Assembly: GCA_023213315.1 (NCBI GenBank)
Contig: JAKCPI010004386.1
Location: forward strand, 1-64,000
Length of the DNA: 64,000 nucleotides
DNA from: Euborellia annulipes
Taxonomy: Eukaryota; Arthropoda; Insecta; Dermaptera; Anisolabididae
Reading direction: 5' to 3'
Shown here: in pieces, positions 52,320 to 63,432 of the stretch
Layout of the letters: each line of letters begins with the position of its first letter
How positions within the stretch are numbered: the first letter of the stretch is position 1
Made by a program: the position numbers and the translations under genes
Notes under the pieces: model-generated
What the model saw: only the letters and a program-made list of their open reading frames with translations
Databases searched by the model: none
What the model was told of the DNA's origin: nothing

Positions 52320-52468
52320 AAAAAAATCATTGTGTGGTTTTATGAAATCACGATGCAAGTGAAACTTTTTTTTATCGGATCGTAGGCGTTTAACTGAAAA
52401 TTTTAAGAAAATTATTCAATTAAGGGTATTAAAATCGCGTTTTTAATCTTAACTTAATAATTGGAAAA
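52320..52468 (-). repeat. Family X repeat, uninterrupted copy (empty site)
   Basis: Reverse complement of 150-233 joined to 631-705. The single TTAA at 52390-52393 corresponds to the point where the other copy holds a 397-bp MITE. Confidence 0.85.
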
Positions 52469-52815
52469 TGGGAAATCAATAGACGCATGTTAAAAACTGA
52501 GAACAATATTTATTTAGCAATTGAACATTTGAATCATTTTGGAAATTATTTTAAAAATTATATTTTATCAATTTAAAAATTGAATAATTAAATCTCACAA
52601 TTATTTTTTTTATAATTCGTCATATATATTAAATTTCAACTTTCCTATTTTTGTCGTCACGACTTGTGCTAGTAGCGTCACGGCCTTTGAGGTCATGGCT
52701 TGTAACGCGACATGCTGATAGAAGAGAGAAAAAATTTGAGGGGATCAAATAAAAGTTTCACTTTAAAAAAATCTTAATTTTGAATACAAAATTAACAAAT
52801 TTTCCTTGTAAACAG
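52469..52815. other. AT-rich, unrecognised
   Basis: No gene. A short GC-richer tract CGTCACGGCCTTTGAGG occurs near 52676. Confidence 0.4.
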
Positions 52816-53230
52816 GGCCGGATTTAAGAGTGTGCAGACTATAGGCTAAAGTCCATTTGCCGCCCCCTCTATTAAAAATAATTTTTAATTTTTGTCACAT
52901 AAATAAGACTTTAAAAGCAACTACACAAAAATATTCAAAACATGATTTTTTTTTCTTTAAATAAAGTTAAATTGATGAAAAATTTTTTTCTTTAAATAAA
53001 TGTAAACATATGCATGAAAAATAAGGTTTTTTTGGGTTAAAAATTGCCAAAATATGCACATATGCTGCACAAATTGGGTTATTTCGAATTGAATACTCAT
53101 GAAATGGATAACTTCAAAGTTTCAGTATTTTATTTTATTTTTATTGTTATTGTAACTATCTTTGTCATGTAGACTTACGTATAGGCACTGCTTATAAATA
53201 AATAAAAGCAACTTTGGGGCCCCGGGGGTG
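52816..53230. mobile_element. Possible hAT-like element (CAGGGCCGGATTTAAG end)
   Basis: The left end CAGGGCCGGATTTAAG resembles hAT ends common in animals. The right end may be near CTTTGGGGCCCCGGGGG at 53210. TSD not established. Confidence 0.4.
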
Positions 53231-53256
53231 GGGGGTGGGGGAGGTTATTGTGGATT

Positions 53257-53787
53257 GGGGGCTCGCTGGTGTGGTGGGCTTGGATGTCGGCTTCTACAAA
53301 GGAGATCCGTGTACAAATCCTGGGCGTGCGGGATTTTTCATTAAATAAAAATATTTATTTAATGTAAACAAATCCTCAAGAAAGCCCTGGATTGGAATAG
53401 TGGATCTCACCACAATAGCCCCCAGGCCACTCTACGAGGAGAGGGAGTTGCTGTGACATCCCGTCCTGTGGAAGGGACGGAAAGAATGTTCCCTCTCAGT
53501 GATGCACTCTTCGAAAGGAGTCGGTGCTGAGGGAGTTCCTCCTCAAACTAGGACATCCTCCCTAGCATAGAAGAGGTTGGATAAAAGGAACCAGAAATAA
53601 GGATTAGTTCACTAGCTAGAGACTAACGCAGGAGGAGGAGTTAGAGATAGGAAATAATGTAACTTCACGGGGTGCCTGTAGATGGCTACAGCCAGAGGCC
53701 GGTTTGTTTTGAGGTGTATGTCTTCGTGCACGAAAGCACCTCGAGTAAATAAACGGTGATCCCGATAGAAATTTCAAATAATAATAA
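53257..53787 (+). mobile_element. SINE-L, full length (531 bp), 12-bp TSD
   Basis: The reference copy. Head GGGGCTCGCTGGTGTGGTGG with A-box TGGTGTGGTGGGC and B-box GTACAAATCC, followed by a ~440-bp body. It ends CCCGATAGAAATTTCAAATA and (AAT)n. TTATTGTGGATT flanks it (53245-53256, 53788-53799). A TSD of this length plus an (AAT)n tail indicates LINE-mediated retroposition. Most SINEs are 100-400 bp, so 531 bp is long. No coding frame is conserved between copies. Confidence 0.9.
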
Positions 53788-54675
53788 TTATTGTGGATTT
53801 CTATATATGTTACAAATAATAAGTATAGTATAGTGAAAACTAGTTCTCAAATTAGTAGTCCTACACATTGTGGTAGATTACAATTAGAGAGGTGATGCGG
53901 GAAGGGGCAGCAAATAAAATTTATACCTACTCGTTAATCAGGCGTAAAATTTCTGCCGCCTCCAGCTGGCTCAAGCCCTCCTGCAGCGGACCCTCGACTT
54001 TCCTTGCATATAAATCATATTTTTAAAAACCTTTTAGACCCCAATTCTTATTTAATTCAAATGACTGTTAGCTCAAATGAAATAAATTTTTCTCGCTTGC
54101 GACGGGAAGTGAATTCGGAACCCAAAGCAAAAAATCTTTTTAAACGTTTTCATATTCAAAGCCAATTAAATAATAACATTCTGATTGAGAACAAAAACAA
54201 CAACAACAACAAGAAAGACATTTTTCCTTTTCCTTTGTCTTTTTGCGTCAGCAGTAGCGGCGGCGGCATCAAAAAAAAAAAAAAAAAGAAACAAACCCTT
54301 TTTAAACCCTTTTTTTCCCTATCTCTCTTAAAGATAATAATTAAATTAAACAAAAACTTTATTGAAAACAACTTTTGTGTGTGTGTCTCTGTGTGTGAAA
54401 TTATATACTACACTCAAAAACCGGACGAATAAAAAAAAAAAGATAAAATTAGACAAACACATGTTTATATTAGGCTGTGTGTCTGTGACTCCGCCTTCAA
54501 ATAAACCGACTGGTCTCTTTAGAAATCATCTTTTTTTTTTTTAAACATAACTCTATTCGTTAAATGTAATCAGGGATGATGCTCCCCCCATCTGTGGATC
54601 GCCCTGATAGAGATGATGATTCTCCACTCCTGAAGTTCAAAATAATCATTATCTCGATTACTGGTGAAATTTGGT
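53788..54675. other. Mixed: GC-rich repeat motif, then low-complexity single-copy-like DNA
   Basis: Around 53955-54000 the complement of the GGTCCGCCGCAGG...GCCCGAGCC motif occurs. 54190-54430 holds AAC, GGC and (GT)n tracts that give spurious frames. No gene. Confidence 0.45.
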
Positions 54676-54855
54676 ATCCTATGGAGGATGTCCTAGTTTG
54701 AGGAGGAACTCCCTCAGCACCGACTCCTTTCGAAGAATGCATCACTGAGAGGGAACCTTCTTTACGTCCCTTCCACAGGACGGGATGTCACAGCAACTCC
54801 CTCTCCTCGTAGAGTTGCCCGGGGGGCTATTGTGGTAAGATCTAATATTCCAAGG
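54676..54855 (-). mobile_element. SINE-L internal fragment
   Basis: From CTATGGAGGATGTCCTAG to GATCTAATATTCCAA. Both ends are missing. Confidence 0.8.
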
Positions 54856-54927
54856 GTATTCTACCCCTAATCTGAATTAATAACAGCCTCAAATGACACC
54901 CAAGAAAATGTTACACCTTATTAAAAA

Positions 54928-55025
54928 AAAGTCCATGAAAATCCGTTCATTAGTTTCGAATTCTATGCTTTCCAAACAGACATTACTCCGACACTACTGA
55001 ACGGATTTCATGGACTTTTTTTTTA
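54928..55025. repeat. Short inverted repeat of the AAATCCGTTCATTAGTTT motif
   Basis: AAAAAAGTCCATGAAAATCC at 54930 and CGGATTTCATGGACTTTTTT at 55002 form ~35-bp arms with a ~30-nt spacer. Confidence 0.75.
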
Positions 55026-55373
55026 CTAGGTAGAGAATTTCCCGGTGGTGTTTTGGTATTTAGACTATTACAAATACATATTATAAATATTGTTTTTTTT
55101 AATTTTTTTACGTTTTTATTTTATTAGTATTTCGCAGTTCCTTCAACAAACCTTTAGTAGTGAACTTAAACCCTCCCCCACCTTCCAAATGATGTCACTG
55201 TTTGAAAGAGAATTCAAACCTTCAAAAGATATATTGAAACGTATGTAGTTAGAAATGTCCTTTGAATTTCATTTAATAACGAAATTAAGCTTTTTTTTCC
55301 TAAACAAATCTCATAATTTTTAACAGGAACAGGTAGATGTAGGCAGCCACAAAGAATAAAAACTTTATTTAAA

Positions 55374-55420
55374 TATCGTCGACGTTTCAGGAACGCATCG
55401 CTCCCATCATCAGGACGATA
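55374..55420 (-). ncRNA. Hammerhead motif with a different stem I (minus strand)
   Basis: Minus strand: TATCGTC, CTGATGA, then TG, a GGA...TCC stem with a larger loop plus T, GAAA-C-GTC, GACGATA. Stem I (TATCGTC/GACGATA, 7 bp) has a sequence unrelated to TATTTGCC/GGCAAATA, so pairing is retained with different bases. Confidence 0.7.
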
Positions 55421-55499
55421 AATTTTTAATGTTGTTCAGTCTTTTAATCATGGCCAGTGCTGATGTTTCGGGCCCATTCAACAATAAATAGACATAATA

Positions 55500-55829
55500 C
55501 AAAAATATTTATTTGATGTATACAAATCCTTAAACACGCACTGGATAGGAATATTGGATCTCACCACAATATCCCCTTGGCAACTCTACGAGGAGAGGGA
55601 GTGATGGTGGTGACATCCTGTCCTGTGGAAGGGACGTAAAGAAGCTTCCCTCTTAGTGATGTATTCTTTGAAAGGAGTCGGTGCTGAGGGAATCCTTCCT
55701 CAAACTAGGACATCCTTCCTAGCATAGAAGAGGTTGGATAAAAGGAACCAGAAATAAAGATTAGTTCACTAGCTAGAGACTAAAGCAGGAGGAGGAGTTA
55801 GAGATAGGAAATAATGTAACTTCACGGGG
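55500..55829 (+). mobile_element. SINE-L copy, interrupted at the 3' side
   Basis: Begins at the ATTTATTTGATGTATACAAATCC part and reaches CTTCACGGGG at 55829. It resumes at 55986-56080 (TTGTGGTTTGAGGTATGTG to (AAT)n) after a 156-bp foreign segment. Confidence 0.8.
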
Positions 55830-55985
55830 GTTTTAGGCTATATTTAAATATGATGACAGGAAGAACGTGTAATACCCCTTTGCCCAGCTAAACCAGGTTT
55901 ATTTTTACCCCTTTAAGGTTGTTCGGACATTAAGGCACTTATAAAGATTAAAAGCTAATTTTTATTTTCTCTTACCTTTATACCG
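55830..55985 (+). repeat. 156-bp segment duplicated at 56660-56830
   Basis: TTTTAGGCTATATTTAAATA, GAAGAACGTGTAATACCCC, then the first part of R400 (GTTGTTCGGACATTAAGGC) and TTTCTCTTACC. It lies within SINE-L with loss of about 25 bp of target. Confidence 0.75.
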
Positions 55986-56080
55986 GTTGTGGTTTGAGGT
56001 ATGTGCCTTCGAGCGTTTGAGCATCTCGGGTAAATAAACGGGGAACCCGATAGGAATTTCAAATAATAATAATAATAACA

Positions 56081-56659
56081 CAAATCTTTTGTTGTTATGG
56101 TAATATTGTAGAAAATTATTTTTTTTTTACAATTTAAAAGAACAAATGCAACAAAAAATTCGAGTAAACCTCCTGAATTTATGCCATTTGTCCTATCAGG
56201 TAAAATCGAAATCTTTTTAAATTATTGGGGAAATTTTTGCAAAATGCTATTATCGTATAAAATTTGTTTCGCCTTCTGACTCCCCCGTATGCCACTGTAC
56301 TGTAGCTTCCTTCAATTGTGTTAAATGTAAATATAAACCCGATAATAAGATAAGTGAGGAGTTTGTGAGGTTTAGACTGACAGGAGGGGAGGAGAGGGGG
56401 AGCATTTGCAGTCAATCCCTTTACAACACCCTTCCTTTTTTTGTTTATTTTGTGTTTGTGTTTGTGTTGGCAATCATCATCACTAAAGAAATGATAAAAA
56501 CCAATTTGAGTTAATATAAAACAAGAAAAATAAATAAATAAATACATTTCTATTCAAAGTTTATAATGAAACAAATAAAATATATTTTTTTTTTAATTTA
56601 TATACGGAAATTAAATGTAAAAAAAGATTTTGGTTAAAATAAAAATAAAAGAGAAAAGT
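56081..56659. other. AT-rich, unrecognised
   Basis: A possible single-copy stretch with a GT-rich part near 56450. No gene. Confidence 0.4.
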
Positions 56660-56830
56660 TTTTAGGCTATATTTAAATATGATGACAGGAAGAACGTGTA
56701 ATACCCCTTTGCCCAGCTAAACTAGGTTTATTTTTACCCCTTTAAAGGTTGTTCGGACATTAAGGCACTTATATAGATTAAAAGATAATTTTTACTTTCT
56801 CTTACCTCTATACCGGTATATATTAATATA
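56660..56830 (+). repeat. Second copy of the 156-bp segment
   Basis: Nearly identical to 55830-55985, in direct orientation 830 bp away. It is followed by ATACAGGGTGTCCCAAAAAA, which resembles a terminal motif of transposon-like elements. Confidence 0.7.
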
Positions 56831-57138
56831 CAGGGTGTCCCAAAAAATAGTGTCAAGCGGAAGTCCAGAGATAGAGCACTATACCGAAACATCACAAAAT
56901 TTAAAACAAATTAGAATCTGATAAGGGAATTGTGCGAAAATAAATAACTTAAATATCAACAATACAACACAATTTAACAATGCCAGTAAGTGTTGGGGTG
57001 ACAATTTGGGGACAATTCTTTTTTTTTTTAAAAGGTTTTTTAAAAAAAAAAAATTTTAAAAATATTAAAATTTTTTTTTCAAATGGTATTTTTTTTCAAA
57101 TAATATTGAAAATTATGTTTTTATTTTTCTCCTTTTTT
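56831..57138. other. Unrecognised, homopolymer-rich
   Basis: T and A runs from 57010. No gene. Confidence 0.35.
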
Positions 57139-57888
57139 TAAAAAAACTGGAGTGACTGGAGCACAGCGCACAACTTTCTCTTACCCTTAGGTAAGAGAAA
57201 GTTTGCACCGTGCTGGTAACATCAGATTTTTTGTGTTGAAATATATTTAGTCGCTCTTAGCACTTTAGTTCCAAACTTGACCACGCGATGATTCATAGAT
57301 GGCGCTGAGCTACGAATGCTTCCACATCAGTAAAGTGTACTTCAAACAATTTCAACAAAAAATTTCACTGATATACTTTTTAAAGAGCATCTAAAAAATA
57401 GTTCATTTATAAATTTTAAACAAAATCGTTGCATCGAATTTTGAGAAAATCGCAAAAAACTGAAAAAGTACATGAGTAAAGTGTACTTCAAACGATTTCA
57501 ACGAAAAATTTCACTGATATACTTTTTAAAGAGCATCTAAAAAATAGTTGATTTATGAATTTAAAACGAAAATTCTTGGAGCGAATTTTGAGAAAATCGA
57601 AAAAAACTGAAAAAGTACATCAGTAAAGTACTAGTACTTTTTGGCCAATTTTGTTTAAAAGCTTATTTACACGAGTTCGGAAGGTGTTTAACTTAAATAT
57701 AAAATTTCAACCTCCTAGCTTATTTCCTTCATGGTCAAAAATGTCCACACACACAGACCAATTTGCGGGACTCACTTTTTTGGACTCAAAACATGTATAT
57801 TTCCATCAAAATCTCGACATCGAATTTCAGATATGATCTCAATACTTTCTCTATATATTTCATATATAGGGTAAGAGAAAGTAAAAAT
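57139..57888 (+). repeat. R-HP repeat with internal duplication
   Basis: The hairpin (CTGGAGTGACTGGAGCACAG and complement near 57215) is followed by body parts. The segment TTTTTAAAGAGCATCTAAAAA with its flanks is present twice (57376 and 57522), giving a tandem duplication of about 145 bp. Right end GGTAAGAGAAAGTA. Confidence 0.75.
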
Positions 57889-57904
57889 ACAAAACTGTGT
57901 GTTT

Positions 57905-57975
57905 TTTTTTATGGACGAGGCCAAACATCAAATGGCCCCTGGAATCGAACCCAGGATCTCCCTCACGTGGTCATT
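57905..57975 (-). mobile_element. tRNA-like relic (minus strand)
   Basis: The minus strand has CTGGGTTCGATTCCAGGGGC (B-box/T-arm-like) and an upstream GACCACGTGAGGGAGATC. The acceptor stem is not convincing. Confidence 0.4.
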
Positions 57976-58120
57976 TGACTTTTTTTCGTGCTAGTCTCAT
58001 CCCATCTTTCTCAGGTTTCGGCCGGTCGAAGGTTTCGGCTGGTTTTTGGCGGAAACCGAAACCAGGATTTTTGACCGAAACTGGGCAAAACCGAAACCGA
58101 ATATTCGGTCGGTTCCTAAC
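57976..58120. mobile_element. TAGG-type hAT MITE, right-end fragment
   Basis: GGTTTCGGCTGGTTTTTGGC and GAATATTCGGTCGGTTCCTA match the right end of 13800-14020. The left end and TSD are absent. Confidence 0.65.
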
Positions 58121-58856
58121 AATAGTCAGGTGTTTTTTTTTTTTTTTTTTTTAAGAACGTTTAGACGGCAATTTCTACTCCCCCTTGAAAAGCCCGAAGT
58201 CAAGTCCATGGAAATCCATTCAGTAGTTTCCGAGTCTATGTGTTGCATTTTCTCTTTTATATAATAATAGTAGACTATTTGAAAAGCAACTAATCAAAAT
58301 CATAATTGCATGAGAGGATAATCCTTATAAAAGGGCGTAGAGGGTGAATTCTTTTTTTTTTTTTGGTTGGTGGATTTTAATGAAGTGAGTCTATGACTAA
58401 TACAACTAACGCCACTCCCCAAGGACTGACTCTCTTTAACATTTTTATACCATATCTGTAGCATGTCATCTCTTCTAATCCACCCGGATTTATTCCCCCC
58501 CGTCAACCGAAAAACCCTGGGAACCAACCCTACCTAATCTCCTTTAAACAAATTTCACACCGCATTAAGAATAGGAAAATCTGGTGGGTTGATGTTTGAT
58601 TTGCCCCCAGGGGATGTTGGTCATCTTATCAATGGGATTTACACGGAGCTTAAAGGATTTTATTTATTTATTTTTTTTTTCTTATCCCATGGAAATATAA
58701 GGAGGAAAGAGGGCATTAAAATAACATATGGCATTCACTTAGCATTTAAATTGACGCTATGATTTATAATCTATCTTTATTTATTGCGAAAAATATCAGC
58801 ATAATAATATAATATTGCAAAAATTTAAATATTTTTTAAATTATTAAATTATTTTT
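58121..58856. other. Unrecognised; AAATCCATTCAGTAGTTTCC motif near 58214
   Basis: The dispersed motif is present once. The remainder looks single copy and without coding potential. Confidence 0.4.
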
Positions 58857-59161
58857 ATTATTATTATTTGAAATTCCTATCGGGATCTCCGTTTATTTGC
58901 CCGAGGTGCTTTCGTGTACGAAGATACACATCTCAAGCCCAATCGGCCTCTGGGCGTAGCCATCTACCGGCTCCCCGTGAAGTTACATTATTTCCTATCT
59001 CTAACTCCTCCTCCTGTATTCATTTCTAACTAATCCTTATTTCTGGTTCCTTTTATCCAACCTCTTCTATGCTGTGGAGGATATCCTAGTTTGAGGATGG
59101 ACTCCCTCAGCACCGACTCCTTTCAAGGAATGCATCACTGAAAGGGAACTTCTTTACGTTC
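58857..59161 (-). mobile_element. SINE-L, 5'-truncated (left half of inverted pair)
   Basis: Minus-strand copy from the (ATT)n tail at 58857 to GGGAACTTCTTTACGTTC, ending at a T run that joins the next copy. Confidence 0.85.
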
Positions 59162-59175
59162 TTTTTTTTTTTTTT

Positions 59176-59641
59176 ACTTTTTCATTAAAATAAAAATATT
59201 TATTTAATGCAAACAAATCTTCAAGCAGGCACTGGATTGGAATATTGGATCTCGCCACAATAGCCCCTAGGCAACTCTACGAGGAGAGTTGCAGTGACAT
59301 CTTGTCCTGTGGAAGGGACGTAAAGAAGATTCCCTCTCAGTGATGCAATCTTCGATAGGAGTCGATGCTTAGGGAGTTCCTCCTCAAACTATGACATCCT
59401 CTCTAGCATAGAAGAGGCTGGAAAAAGGAGCCGGGAAACCAGAAATAAGGATTAGTTCACTAGTTAGAACCGAACGCAGAAGGAGGAGTTAGAGATAGGA
59501 AATAATTTAACTTCACGGGGTGCCGTTAGATGGCTACGGCCAGAGGCCGGTTGTGTTTGAGATGTGTGTCTCCGTCCACGAAATCACCTTGTAAATAAAC
59601 GGGGATCCTGATAGGAAATTCAAATAATAATAATAATAATT
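59176..59641 (+). mobile_element. SINE-L, head missing (right half of inverted pair)
   Basis: Plus-strand copy from CATTAAAATAAAAATATTT to (AAT)5. The two copies point away from each other and share about 300 bp, so they can pair as a hairpin. Confidence 0.85.
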
Positions 59642-60300
59642 TTTAATTATTAGTCTATTTCAAAAATTTTCAATTTTGGATATCTATTTAAGATTTTTTA
59701 ACCATAAGCACTTTGTTAAACTTTTTAGAAATAATAAATAAAACTAGTCGCACTGCCCGGTGGAGGTGGCTTTTTATTTTATTTTATTTTTTTTTTAATA
59801 TCTTAATATATAATAAAAACTTATTATAGGTGTTCAAAATTGAAAAAATAAATAAATAAAAACAGTTTTATCCGCGTGAGGCACTTGTATATGCTTATTA
59901 TAACTAATTGACGGATAGCCCGCCGAAAACTGCGCCTCACAAAAAAATGAGTTTTTTCACATAATAATTAACTATATGATGAAAGATTTGTGAACTTAGC
60001 AACTTAATAAAGGCGTTTTTAAAAAATTATAAAAAAATTAAAGCTAATTTCACCCCTTACTTTGGGTCTTAGCTACGATCTGGGCTCTTATTTAATCATA
60101 TGATGAAAGTCAATAAGATTTAAAAAGAACCTTCCCTACACTTTTTAACGTTCTAATATTAATGTCATAATTAACAAAAAAAAAAAAAAATCAATTTAAC
60201 AATACACTATAATTATTTCTATATTTCTATATCTATAATTTAATAATATTATTATTATCCTTTTATTAAACTCAACAGGGAGTGAATTGTTCTTTTTTTT
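59642..60300. other. AT-rich; GC-richer tag near 59748
   Basis: ACTAGTCGCACTGCCCGGTG near 59743 resembles the ACTAGCCGC...CCCG tags near 22435 and 25315. The type is unknown. No gene. Confidence 0.4.
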
Positions 60301-60995
60301 TTCAAAGGGGAACTTTTGAATTGAGTCATCTGAGCTGACTCGTAAAGTGGCTGCAGAATTCGTTACCAGTTACCGCTTTGCTTTGCCTCTCTTTCTCTAC
60401 CTGCTGGCGTGCTTAGTTTACCTGTGTGTGTGTGTGTGTTGCCATGTAATTGAGACGTCATGGCAGGCAGGAGACTGTGTGTGTGTGTGTGAGTCAAACG
60501 CCCCCGCCACACACACACACACCTGGCTGCCAAGCACGAAACAAGTCTATTAGCAGAACCCAAAGAAGTTGAGAGTGGGGAGGGAAGAGAAAGGCGTTAC
60601 ATATTTTCATTTTTTTTCCCTTAAAAAATAATTAATTTACATAAAATAGTGAACTGGATGAGGAGAGGGGAGGGGAGGGGGTGATTTTTTAAAAATCACC
60701 CCCTCCCCTCCCCTCCCCTCTCCTCGATTTCTAACAAACAGAGAAGGTGTAAAAATTGATTCCGTAAGACACGCAAACAATTTTCTTGACCGGACACGCT
60801 ATGGGCTGTAACAACAGTAACACCATTAATAACCAAACCCCCCCCCCTACTTCACCCTCGAGCTCTCTTTATACTCATTGATTTAAAATAGATCGTTTGT
60901 TGGCCTATCAAATAAGAATTCTTTTTCTTTGTCGTTTAATCACCATGTGCACACAATTAAATTAAAAATAATAATTTTGATATATACTCCGGTCG
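60301..60995. other. Single-copy-like stretch with GT and G tracts
   Basis: (GT)n near 60425 and 60475, (CA)n near 60512. Contains the G/C-rich palindrome 60660-60725. No gene. Confidence 0.4.
60660..60725. repeat. G-rich/C-rich palindrome
   Basis: GAGGAGAGGGGAGGGGAGG on the left and its complement on the right, with TGATTTTTTAAAAATCA at the centre. Arms ~31 bp, with one extra CCCCT unit on the right. Confidence 0.9.
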
Positions 60996-61338
60996 TTAAA
61001 ATTTAAAATCAACAAAATGGGTGTTAAAAAGTAATGTAAAAAAAAAACAATCAGCGTTAAAAAAATGCTATTCTCTAAACAGAGTTTTAACAGCGACGTT
61101 AACATGTTGCAAAGCTATCAAAATCATAACCTTATTAGGTTAAGGACCCCATTTTTATTTTAAACACGACGTTAAAATATTAAAGCCACCCCATGATATT
61201 AATTTTTAACACTATTTACTAAACGTTAACGCTTTTGGTTTAAAGTTTTTGTTTACAGAATAGCTAGGCAAGGAAGTGTTAAAATGAATTAATGTTGTTT
61301 ACAGATGTTAAAAGTTAACGTTTTTGCTTAGAGAATAG
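60996..61338 (+). mobile_element. MITE-like repeat M2, copy 2
   Basis: Reverse complement of 23430-23782 along most of its length (GGGTGTTAAAAAGTAA, TTAACACTATTTACTAAACG, CTAGGCAAGGAAGTGTTAAA). It ends near GCTTAGAGAATAG. Confidence 0.7.
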
Positions 61339-61534
61339 TTTAAAAAATAACGTAACACTGTTTCTTCTTAATCTACCTTAATGATACTCAAATTTAAGAA
61401 ACATTTCATATGAAATATACATTTCTAAATAAATTTAAAACAAATAGAAATTATTTTAATCAATTTAATGTAATTTAAATAAAATAAAATAAAAATATGT
61501 CGATTTTCAATTTTAATGGACAAATCAAAATAAT
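61339..61534. other. AT-rich, unrecognised
   Basis: No features seen. Confidence 0.3.
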
Positions 61535-61615
61535 AAATAAAATAAATAAATTTATTACGACCCGCTTAGAGGCACCAGTCCTCGGTGGCTAGGTCCAGCA
61601 AACACAATACAAATT
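61535..61615 (-). mobile_element. LINE 3'-end-like fragment
   Basis: On the minus strand GCTGGACCTAGCCACCGAGG...GCGGGTCGTAATAAA is followed by a (TTTA)-type tail. A GC-richer end plus simple-repeat tail suits a 5'-truncated LINE. The family was not recognised. Confidence 0.45.
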
Positions 61616-62180
61616 TAAATACAATAATACAACAAAACAAAACAAAACAAAAGGAAAAAAAATAATCTCGATAAGTTTTGTTGGATATTAATTCAAAATT
61701 TTGTTTTTATAAGAATTTCCATTAAAATAACTAGAGAAAAACTGAAATGAAAAGATTAAATTTAAAATTTTAAAAATTTGACGTTAATAAATAAAATTTC
61801 GACATTTTTGTCTTTTTTTTTATTTAAATTGTAATTATTTATTAAAATGATATGGATTTGTGTTAAATTTACTTAGAAATATTTAAGATATTTTTTATTA
61901 AACGTTTAATAAATTACAATATCTTTAGAAAAGGCCTTTTTAAGAAGAAACAAAGTGATACGTTTTCTATGACGTCATTTCTAAGTAGTTTTGTTGAATA
62001 TTAATTCAAAATTTTAGAAAAGTTTGAGTGTCATGATAGTAGGCCTATTCTATTCTGGCACAAATATTTTTGTCTAATCGAGCCCTTTGAGGGGCGAAGG
62101 GAAGGGGTGAATATAGAAGAGAAAAACCTTCTTCGTAACAGGACTAGAAGAAATAGTACGGTCATTTTTGAAATACCCTG
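61616..62180. other. AT-rich, unrecognised
   Basis: No gene and no repeat ends. Confidence 0.35.
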
Positions 62181-62188
62181 AGTGTGAA

Positions 62189-62409
62189 CATGGGCGTAGC
62201 CTTGTTAGGGGGGGCGACCACTGGTTAGGAGGACGGAGGGGGGGGGGTTTGCAATTAATATATACATAGATTATTAATTATTTATTATTATTTATTATTT
62301 TCTTTATATAAGCTCATGTAAAACAATGGGAAAAAAATATAGATAGAAAATTTTCAGTACAAGCCAGAGGGCATTAGCATTTGCCCCCCCCCCCCCCGCT
62401 GCGCCCATG
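62189..62409. mobile_element. hAT-type MITE with perfect 8-bp TSD AGTGTGAA
   Basis: Ends CATGGGCGTAGCC and complement CATGGGCGCAGC, with G and C runs just inside. AGTGTGAA is at 62181-62188 and 62410-62417. The interior is AT-rich and non-coding. Confidence 0.85.
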
Positions 62410-63395
62410 AGTGTGAATATCAAAATTTTTAATAAACCTATAACCTAGTGTTTTTTAATTTTTTTATGTTGATATAATTCGAAATAGTATAGAAAATTTA
62501 ATTTTCGATTTTATTTTATTTTAAACCAAAATATTTATTTAATTTTAATAAAAATGAAAATTACTAAAATTATTAAATTTTACGAGATATAATTATTACA
62601 AAAGTGTTACATTGAATTTAAACATAAATAAAAAAATCATCAATAAAATATGATAATAATAATAATACGCTATGAATAATGAAAAATTGTTTAATTAAGT
62701 TTTATATTAGATGGAGGGGGGTTCGATAGGGTGGAGGGGGTGGGGGTGGGGAATACGACCCTATTAGTTATAAACAGTATATTGTTCATAAAAATTAAAA
62801 TGTAAATTAGTTTTCCTTTTTTTTTTTTTTAAGCTAAATTACTGTATAAAACCAATATTTGTTTTATTTTCCATGTATGTGTGTGTGTTTAAAAATTGCT
62901 TCTCGTTATTTATTTTTTAATTTTATTTTATTCCATTTCCTCTCTCGATCGTAATTTTTTTTTTTTTTTTTTTTTAGTCACAATCAATTTGTCCAATTAT
63001 TAAAAACCTGTGTTCAACAGTCTTGTATGATCAAGGGTCATATATTTCAAAAGCCAATCATACCAAAATGGGAATTGTTATATAACGTATGTATGTGTGT
63101 GTGGGTGGGTGACCAAAAAAAAAAAAAAAACTTCAACACTTTGGGAATAAATTCAGTCGATAAACAATAATTAAAGCAATTTTTTTTTTTTTTTTGCGCA
63201 CAGGATTTGATAGAGGGCGTGTGTGTGGGGGGTAGATGGTTTTGAATGGAAAAGCCATTATCTCACCCCCGCATGTGTGTGTGTGTATCGATGAGGGGAT
63301 GATAACATGGTGATTAATGTCCAGTACTGGCAACATTAACATGACAACGGGGGGTGGTTTGCTCTCCCTGTCTTTTGTGTCAAGAGCTTTCGTCA
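62410..63395. other. AT-rich and G-tract DNA, unrecognised
   Basis: GGAGGGGGTGGGGGTGGGG near 62733, (GT)n near 62878 and 63268, T runs. No gene supported. Confidence 0.4.
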
Positions 63396-63399
63396 GGTT

Positions 63400-63432
63400 C
63401 TGCTGCTGACGATGTCATAACAGAAACGTCGT
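63400..63432 (+). ncRNA. Hammerhead-like motif, weak
   Basis: CTGACGA (fits CTGANGA), a 3-bp TGT/ACA stem around CATA, then GAAAC-GTC. Stem I is not evident. Confidence 0.35.

Noticed and set aside
54004..54432. 142-codon open frame
   Set aside because: Dominated by Asn, Lys and GT-tract codons, no motif, and no conservation evidence.
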